In this document: positions 59,085-64,000 of the stretch, piece after piece | How the letters are laid out: each line of letters starts with the position of its first letter | How positions within the stretch are numbered: position 1 is the stretch's first letter | Assembly (NCBI RefSeq): GCF_030852425.1 | Contig: NZ_NSDM01000006.1 | Coordinates: 310,001 to 374,000 of the forward strand | DNA length: 64,000 bases | Direction: 5' to 3' | Source: Saccharothrix longispora | GTDB lineage: Bacteria; Actinomycetota; Actinomycetes; Mycobacteriales; Pseudonocardiaceae | The notes under the pieces: model-generated | Databases searched by the model: none | What the model saw: the letters and a program-made list of their open reading frames with translations, nothing else | What the model was told of the DNA's origin: nothing | Translations under genes and position numbers: made by a program

Positions 59085-60140
59085 TCAGGTGGAGCGGAGC
59101 CGTATCGTCGCGCTCGCCCGCCGCACCTCGGCGCCCGCGCCGTGCGGCAGCACGTCCTCCAGGAACCCGTACGGGCGCAGCTCCGGCTCGCCGCGCCGCG
59201 ACACGGTCCGCCACCAGGCGGCGATGTCGCCCCACCCCGGCGCCGACAGCGAGCCGCCGAAGTGCTGGACCGACAGCGCGGCGCACAGGTTCGCGAACCG
59301 CACCCGGTGCTCCAGCGGCCACCCGGCGAGCGTGCCGAGCACGAACCCGGCGCCGAACACGTCGCCGGCACCGGTGGAGTCCAGCGCGGCCACGTTGAGC
59401 CCCGGCACGTCCACCTGCTCGCCGGTGGACGAGTCGACCGCGACGGCTCCCCCGCCGCCGCGCGTCACCACCACGACGGGCACCTGCTCGGCCAGCGCGG
59501 CGGCGGCCCGCTCCGGCGTGTCGCTCCTGGTGTAGTGCTGCGCCTCCACGTCGTTGGGCAGGAACACGTCGTAGCCGTCGAGCCGCCGCAGCAGTTCGGG
59601 CGCCCACACCCCGGTGCGGTCCCAGCCGATGTCGGCGAACAGCAGCGCCCCCCGCTCCTTGGCCGCCCACACCCACCGCTCGTCGTCCGCGCCGACGTGC
59701 ACGAACGCGGCGCGGGTGCACGGCGGCGGGTCGAGCATCTCGTCGGCGGACACGGGCGGCCGGTGGCCGTGGGTGACCATGGACCGGTCGCGGTCCATCG
59801 CCATGGACACGGTGACCGGCGAGTGCCAGCCGTAGAACCGGCGGCAGTGGCCCAGGTCGACACCCTCCTGATCGGCGAGGACCTCCCAGCAGAAGTCGCC
59901 GTAGGCGTCCTCGCCGAACGCGGCGGACAGCGCGGTGCGCAGCTGGAGCCGGCTCAGCGCAACGGCGAGGTTGGCGATGCCCCCGGGGCACGAGCCCAAC
60001 CCTTCGGCCCACACCTCCGTGCCCGGTGCGGGCGGCCGGGGCAGGCCGGTGAAGATGATGTCCAGGAACACCGTCCCGGACAGCAGCACGTCGAACTCGG
60101 GCTCGGGCAGGGGCGGGTGCGGTGGCGACGGCGGTGCCAT
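59085..60140 (-). CDS. PfkB-family carbohydrate/nucleoside kinase
   Basis: A 351-residue ribokinase-fold kinase. GGIANLAVALSRL is PfkB signature 1; DSTGAGDVFGAGF near the C-terminus is signature 2 with the catalytic Asp. The substrate cannot be read from the sequence. ATG 60140 chosen over a GTG six bases earlier; neither has a clear ribosome site. It lies 22 bases downstream of the sigma factor gene, in the same direction. Confidence 0.88.
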   Translation of the reverse strand: MAPPSPPHPPLPEPEFDVLLSGTVFLDIIFTGLPRPPAPGTEVWAEGLGSCPGGIANLAVALSRLQLRTALSAAFGEDAYGDFCWEVLADQEGVDLGHCRRFYGWHSPVTVSMAMDRDRSMVTHGHRPPVSADEMLDPPPCTRAAFVHVGADDERWVWAAKERGALLFADIGWDRTGVWAPELLRRLDGYDVFLPNDVEAQHYTRSDTPERAAAALAEQVPVVVVTRGGGGAVAVDSSTGEQVDVPGLNVAALDSTGAGDVFGAGFVLGTLAGWPLEHRVRFANLCAALSVQHFGGSLSAPGWGDIAAWWRTVSRRGEPELRPYGFLEDVLPHGAGAEVRRASATIRLRST

Positions 60141-60162
60141 GCCCACACGATGCCAGGCGCGT

Positions 60163-60840
60163 TCAGCCGTCGACAGCCGCGAACATCTCGCGCATTCGGG
60201 CCAGGGCCCGGTGCTGGGCGACCCGCACGGCGCCGGGCGTGGAGCCGACGGCGGCGGCGGTCTCCTCGGCGGACAGGCCCACGGCGACCCGCAGCACGAG
60301 GATCTCCCGCTGTCTATCGGGCAGCTTCCGCAGCAGCTGCGTGATGTGGCCGATCATCTCGCCGTTCACGGCCCGCTGCTCGGGGCCGTCCTCCGGCGCG
60401 GGGGTGTCGGGCAGTTCGGGCACGACCTCGGAGCGGCTGCGCACCGCACGTCTTCGGGCGTCGGCGACCTTGTGCGCGGCGATGCCGTAGACGAACGCCA
60501 GGAACGAGCCGGGCTCGTACTTGTACTTGCCCAGCGCCGACACCACGGCCAGGCACACCTCCTGGGCGATGTCCTCGGCGGACACGAGCGTGCGCTCGCG
60601 GGAGCCCACGCGGGCGCGGCAGTAGCGCAGCACGAGCGGCTGGATGCGCGCCAGCAGCTGCCCCGTGGCGCGCGGGTCGCCCGAGAGGGCCTCGTCCACC
60701 AGTTCGGCCAGCTCGGCCTCGGCCAACCACTGGGCCGTCACCCGGTCGGTCCCCCCTCCGGCCACCAACCTCACCCCGGGACGGCCGGGGGCCCCGACAC
60801 CGACCTCGACGTCAGCTCGCACGGATGCGTGTTGCACCAT
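60163..60840 (-). CDS. sigD: ECF RNA polymerase sigma factor, SigD/ShbA type
   Basis: A 225-residue sigma factor. Region 2 includes RIQPLVLRYCRARVG, DIAQEVCLAVVSAL and FVYGIAAHKVADARR; region 4 includes LPDRQREILVLRVAVGLSAEETAAAVGSTPGAVRVAQHRAL. These closely follow mycobacterial SigD and Streptomyces ShbA, the latter a sigma factor that drives the principal sigma gene. ATG 60840 follows GGAGGTC. No anti-sigma gene is adjacent. Confidence 0.85.
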   Translation of the reverse strand: MVQHASVRADVEVGVGAPGRPGVRLVAGGGTDRVTAQWLAEAELAELVDEALSGDPRATGQLLARIQPLVLRYCRARVGSRERTLVSAEDIAQEVCLAVVSALGKYKYEPGSFLAFVYGIAAHKVADARRRAVRSRSEVVPELPDTPAPEDGPEQRAVNGEMIGHITQLLRKLPDRQREILVLRVAVGLSAEETAAAVGSTPGAVRVAQHRALARMREMFAAVDG

Positions 60841-61131
60841 CCGGCGACCTCCTCCACGTTCGCATGCCTTCCGGCCCACCCCGGCTCACTGATGAGGAGC
60901 ACGAACGGGCACTCCTGATACGAAATCCGCCAAAGCTGACCACGATCGTGGTCCGCATGGTGGGAACAGCACCCGACCGAGGGAGGATATGAGCCGTTCG
61001 GCTCAATGCCGAGGACCGTTGCCTCACCCTGCCGAACCGCGTGCCGCCCGGGTGGCCCAGGCGTGACCCCGCTGCGGAGCACGGGAGGATGTCCGGACGA
61101 GCGACCGGCCGACGGAGGGGACTGGACCACG

Positions 61132-61965
61132 GTGATCGAGCAGCTGGGTGTGGAGACCGACGAGGGCGTGTTCGACGCGATCGCCGCGGGCCCGGAGGAC
61201 GGCCGCCCGGTGCTGTTCCTGCACGGCTTCCCGGAGGCGGCGGTCGAGTGGGAGCACCAGGTGGCGGCGCTGGGCCGCGAGGGGTTCCGGGCGGTGGCGT
61301 TCGACCAGCGCGGCTACTCGCCGGGCGTGCGGCCGGAGCGGCCCGCCGACTACGGGATCGAGGCGCTGGTCGGGGACGTGCTCGCGGTGGCCGACTCGCT
61401 CGGCTGGTCGACCTTCGACCTGGTGGGGCACGACTGGGGCGGCGCGGTGGCGTGGTGGGTCGCGGAGGGGCACCCGGAGCGGCTGCGCACGCTGGCCGTG
61501 GTGTCGACGCCGCACCCCGGCGCGCTGGCCGAGGCGCTGCGCACCGACGAGGACCAGCACCTGCGGTCCGGCTACATGACCGAGTGGCGCAACTCGAACA
61601 CCGAGCGGCGGATGCTCGCCGACGACGCCGCCGCGCTGCGGCAGATGTTCGAGTGGCGGGTGCCACCGAGCCGCGTCGACGAGTACGTGCGGCGGCTGTC
61701 CGAGCCGGGCGCGCTGACCGCGGCCCTCAACTGGTACCGGGCCGGGCGGCCCGGCGGGAGGGCCGGGAAGGTCCCGGTGCCGACGCTGTACGCGTGGAGC
61801 ACGGAGGACGTGGCGTTCGGCTCGACGGCGGCGCTGGCGACCGGCGACTGGGTGACCGGGCCGTACCGGTTCGAGATGCTGGAGGACGTGTCGCACTGGG
61901 TGCCGGAGCAGGTCCCGGAGCTGCTCGCGTCACTCCTCCGGGAGCATCTCTCCTCGTGGATTTGA
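61132..61965 (+). CDS. Epoxide hydrolase-like alpha/beta hydrolase
   Basis: A 277-residue alpha/beta hydrolase: oxyanion motif HGFPE, nucleophile Asp in GHDWGG (as in epoxide hydrolases and haloalkane dehalogenases), cap domain, a distal acid near WSTEDVAF and catalytic His in DVSHWVPEQ. GTG 61132 after GGAGGGG. EphA/EphC-like; no substrate evidence in the context. Confidence 0.87.
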   Translation: MIEQLGVETDEGVFDAIAAGPEDGRPVLFLHGFPEAAVEWEHQVAALGREGFRAVAFDQRGYSPGVRPERPADYGIEALVGDVLAVADSLGWSTFDLVGHDWGGAVAWWVAEGHPERLRTLAVVSTPHPGALAEALRTDEDQHLRSGYMTEWRNSNTERRMLADDAAALRQMFEWRVPPSRVDEYVRRLSEPGALTAALNWYRAGRPGGRAGKVPVPTLYAWSTEDVAFGSTAALATGDWVTGPYRFEMLEDVSHWVPEQVPELLASLLREHLSSWI

Positions 61966-61998
61966 ACCGCTGACGGTGCGCTGCCCGTGTTCCCGGGT

Positions 61999-62184
61999 AT
62001 GACGGAGTTGACCTACTCGGAGCGCAGGGTCGCGACCCTCGCCGCGTGTGGCCACAGCAACCGGGCGATCGCCATGCGGTTGCACATCACCGTGAGCACG
62101 GTGGAGCAGCACCTCACCAGGGTCTACCGGAAGCTGGCCGTGGCCAGCCGCAACGAGCTGAAGGGGCACCAGGCCCTAGTGTGA
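61999..62184 (+). CDS. Small LuxR-type helix-turn-helix protein
   Basis: A 61-residue protein that is just a LuxR/GerE DNA-binding domain: ELTYSERRVATLAACGHSNR, then IAMRLHITVSTVEQHLTRVYRKL. No sensor or receiver domain. ATG 61999; the ribosome site is poor. It is followed 4 bases later by the MobA-like gene, so they may be co-transcribed. Confidence 0.8.
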   Translation: MTELTYSERRVATLAACGHSNRAIAMRLHITVSTVEQHLTRVYRKLAVASRNELKGHQALV

Positions 62185-62188
62185 CCCC

Positions 62189-62848
62189 GTGCGGGTCGTG
62201 GGGTTGCTGCTCGCCGCGGGCGCCGGGCGGCGCTTCGGCGCGCCCAAGGCGCTGGTGTCGTCGGACGGCGTGCCGTGGGTCGACCGGACCTGCGCCGTGC
62301 TCGACGCCGCGGGCTGCGCCCCCGTCGTCGTGGTGCTCGGCGCGTCCGCGCCCGAGGTGCGGGAACGGGCGTCGCTGGCGCGCCGCGTCGTCGTGGACAA
62401 CCCCGACTGGGCCACCGGCATGGGCTCGTCGCTGCGGGCGGGCCTGGCCGTGCTGCCCGGGCTGGGCGCGGACGCCGTCGTCGTGCTGCCGGTGGACACG
62501 CCCGGGGTCACCGCGGCGGCCGTCGCGCGGCTCGTGGCCCTCGCGTCACGGACCGCGCTGGCGCGCGCCTCCTACGGCGGCGCGCCGGGCCACCCCGTGC
62601 TGATCGGCGCCGACCACTGGGCGGGTGCGGCGGCGTCGGCGACCGGCGACGCGGGCGCGCGCGACTACCTGCGCGCGCACCGCGCCCTCGACGTGCCGTG
62701 CGGTGACGTGGCGGACGGCGCGGACGTGGACCGGCCCGAGGACCTGCCCACCGCTCCCGACCTCCCGCAATCCGACCTCCTGCGGCCAGGTCCCCGCGGC
62801 CCGGGGTTCAGTCCTCGGGCCGCACCACCGGCAGCGGACCCGAGGTGA
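62189..62848 (+). CDS. MobA/MocA-like nucleotidyltransferase
   Basis: A 219-residue NTP transferase: LAAGAGRRFGAPKAL (G-x-G-x2-R-x-G-x2-K), a DTPGV region near 110 (metal) and GHPVLIG. Related to molybdenum cofactor cytidylyltransferase. The last 35 residues are Pro-rich and have no family counterpart; they overlap the DivIVA-like gene on the other strand by 41 bases. Confidence 0.85.
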   Translation: MRVVGLLLAAGAGRRFGAPKALVSSDGVPWVDRTCAVLDAAGCAPVVVVLGASAPEVRERASLARRVVVDNPDWATGMGSSLRAGLAVLPGLGADAVVVLPVDTPGVTAAAVARLVALASRTALARASYGGAPGHPVLIGADHWAGAAASATGDAGARDYLRAHRALDVPCGDVADGADVDRPEDLPTAPDLPQSDLLRPGPRGPGFSPRAAPPAADPR

Positions 62849-63410
62849 CGCGGGGTCCCGGCAGGTCGAGCGGCCGGTCGATGGCGGTGGGCGCGGTGTC
62901 GGCGGTCCACCGGTCGGGCACGTCGGGGCGCCCGGCGCCGGCCAGCAGGGCCTGCGCCTCGGCCGTGGCGGCCCGCACGATCTCCCGCGCCCGCTCCTCG
63001 GCCTCGGCGAGGCGGCGCTGCGTTTCCTGCTCGGTCTGGTCGAGCAGCACCACCTGCCGCCGGGCGACCTCCTCGGCGCGCTTGAGCATCTGCTCGCTGC
63101 GCTCGCGGGCGTCGGTCTCGAACGCGTCGGCCTTCTGCCGTGCCACGTGCATCAGGTAGCGGATGCACCCGGACACCGCGTTGTCCTTGGCGTAGCCGGC
63201 GTGCAGCACGCGGTACTCGCCCAGCTCGCTGCGGGCCTCCTCCAGCTCGCGGGTCAGGTCGTCGACGGTGGCGCAGGCCGCGTCCCGGTCGATCCGCAGC
63301 ACCTCCAGCTCCTGGCGCAACCGCTCCAGCTCGGCGTTCACCTCGCCCCGGTCGTAGCCGCGCCACCGGGTGGGGAAGGACGTGCTCACGGGGAACTCGT
63401 CGATGTGCAT
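62808..63410 (-). CDS. DivIVA-like coiled-coil protein
   Basis: A 200-residue protein with a DivIVA-type N-terminus (SFPTRWRGYDRGEVNAELER), a first coiled coil (about 25-65), a linker containing GCIRYLMHVARQKADAF, a second coiled coil (about 95-150) and a Pro-rich tail. Actinobacterial relatives organise polar growth or division. ATG 63410. Convergent and overlapping with the MobA-like gene. Confidence 0.8.
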   Translation of the reverse strand: MHIDEFPVSTSFPTRWRGYDRGEVNAELERLRQELEVLRIDRDAACATVDDLTRELEEARSELGEYRVLHAGYAKDNAVSGCIRYLMHVARQKADAFETDARERSEQMLKRAEEVARRQVVLLDQTEQETQRRLAEAEERAREIVRAATAEAQALLAGAGRPDVPDRWTADTAPTAIDRPLDLPGPRVTSGPLPVVRPED

Positions 63411-63441
63411 GGCGTGCCGCCGTTCCGGCCGAGGCCGCGGG

Positions 63442-64000
63442 TCAACCCCTGGCCAGTGCCAGGAGGTCGTCCGGCGTGCCGTTGAACAGGTTCTGGTCGA
63501 TCGGGGTGGACGAGTGCTGCCAGATGGCGTGCGCCGCCCACGGGTGCGGCAGCGGGCCGACGCTGTCCGCGTACCGCGCCACCCACACCGGGCTGGCGCT
63601 GAAGTCGCCGGCCCGACCGGTGCACCGGTCCCACCACAGCGTGGACGTGTAGATCATCGGGGCGCGGCCGGTCCGCGCCCGGTAGGTGTCGGTGAACTGC
63701 CTGATCCAGGTCACCATGGCATCCGGCGCGAGGCCGTAGCAGGTGTCGTCGCCGTAGGGGTCGTACTCGATGTCCAGCGCGCCGGGCAGCGTCGCCCCGT
63801 CGGCGGTCCAGCCGCCGCCGTGGTCGACGAAGTAGTTCGCCTGGGTGACGCCGTCGGACCGGTCGGGCAGCGCGAAGTGGTAGGCGCCGCGGCGCATGCC
63901 GACCCGGTGGGAACCGTGGAACTGCTGGTCGTAGTACGGGTTGCGGTACCCGGTGCCCTCGGTGGCCTTGACGTAGGCGAACCGCTTGCCCTGGGCCCAC
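63442..64000 (-). CDS. GH25 lysozyme-type muramidase, C-terminal part (cut by window edge)
   Basis: 186 residues of a GH25 domain: FAYVKATEGTGYRNPYYDQQF at the edge, GAYHFALP, ALDIEYDPYG (catalytic Asp-x-Glu), MIYTSTLWWDRC and the end IWQHSSTPIDQNLFNGT. It would cleave peptidoglycan. The N-terminus and any signal peptide lie beyond 64000. Pairs with the nearby M23 and PBP genes only loosely. Confidence 0.9.
   Translation of the reverse strand, partial: WAQGKRFAYVKATEGTGYRNPYYDQQFHGSHRVGMRRGAYHFALPDRSDGVTQANYFVDHGGGWTADGATLPGALDIEYDPYGDDTCYGLAPDAMVTWIRQFTDTYRARTGRAPMIYTSTLWWDRCTGRAGDFSASPVWVARYADSVGPLPHPWAAHAIWQHSSTPIDQNLFNGTPDDLLALARG

Overview
The window is high-GC actinobacterial DNA: GTG starts are frequent, nearly every third codon position is G or C, and the families present include an AfsR/SARP regulator, a SigD-type ECF sigma factor, F420/LLM oxidoreductases, UdgX, an ANTAR regulator and DasR-type operators. 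The combination points to a filamentous actinomycete of the Pseudonocardiales type (Saccharothrix, Lentzea or Actinosynnema-like). That placement is an inference from gene content, not from a search.

Layout. 1-1608: protocatechuate catabolism (pcaH-pcaG-pcaB, leftward; pcaB runs off the edge). 1793-9242: signalling genes, namely a PAS/SpoIIE phosphatase, a very large soluble hybrid kinase built on eight near-identical 276-bp HAMP repeats, a STAS protein, an RsbW-like ATPase and a small MT0933-like protein. 9551-12361: AfsR-like regulator. 12371-12598: an unusual repeat array. 12714-14333: secreted subtilase. 14402-17982: a small operon (Ppx, STAS, DUF4383, unknown) facing a short-chain dehydrogenase, with a second repeat array of the same family. 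18034-23799: assorted enzymes and a Ser/Thr kinase. 24235-28240: PucR regulator divergent from a GABA transaminase/aldehyde dehydrogenase operon.

28678-41511 is the accessory region. An EAD2-VMAP protein, a MoxR AAA+ ATPase and a vWA-like/NB-ARC/TPR fusion form an operon joined by two ATGA overlaps. It runs head-on, 7 bases apart, into an HExxH peptide-hydroxylase-like gene preceded by a 59-residue precursor-like peptide gene. A TRPM-type SLOG gene is divergent from the peptide. About 3 kb further on lies a collapsed second copy: the start of another VMAP gene joined, facing inward, to the start of another peptide gene with everything between them lost. Scars of a methyltransferase and a transposase, and a chitin-active LPMO with two DasR-like sites, lie between the two copies.

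41644-64000 is mostly housekeeping: a tiny unassigned transcription unit, UdgX, CsbD, ANTAR, the trehalose operon treX-treY-treZ, malQ with a LacI regulator, a peroxiredoxin, an LLM/TetR pair with its likely operator, an M23 peptidase, a class A penicillin-binding protein, a PfkB kinase, SigD, an epoxide hydrolase, a MobA-like transferase, a DivIVA-like protein and a partial GH25 lysozyme. No rRNA, tRNA, CRISPR array, intact insertion sequence or prophage was seen.
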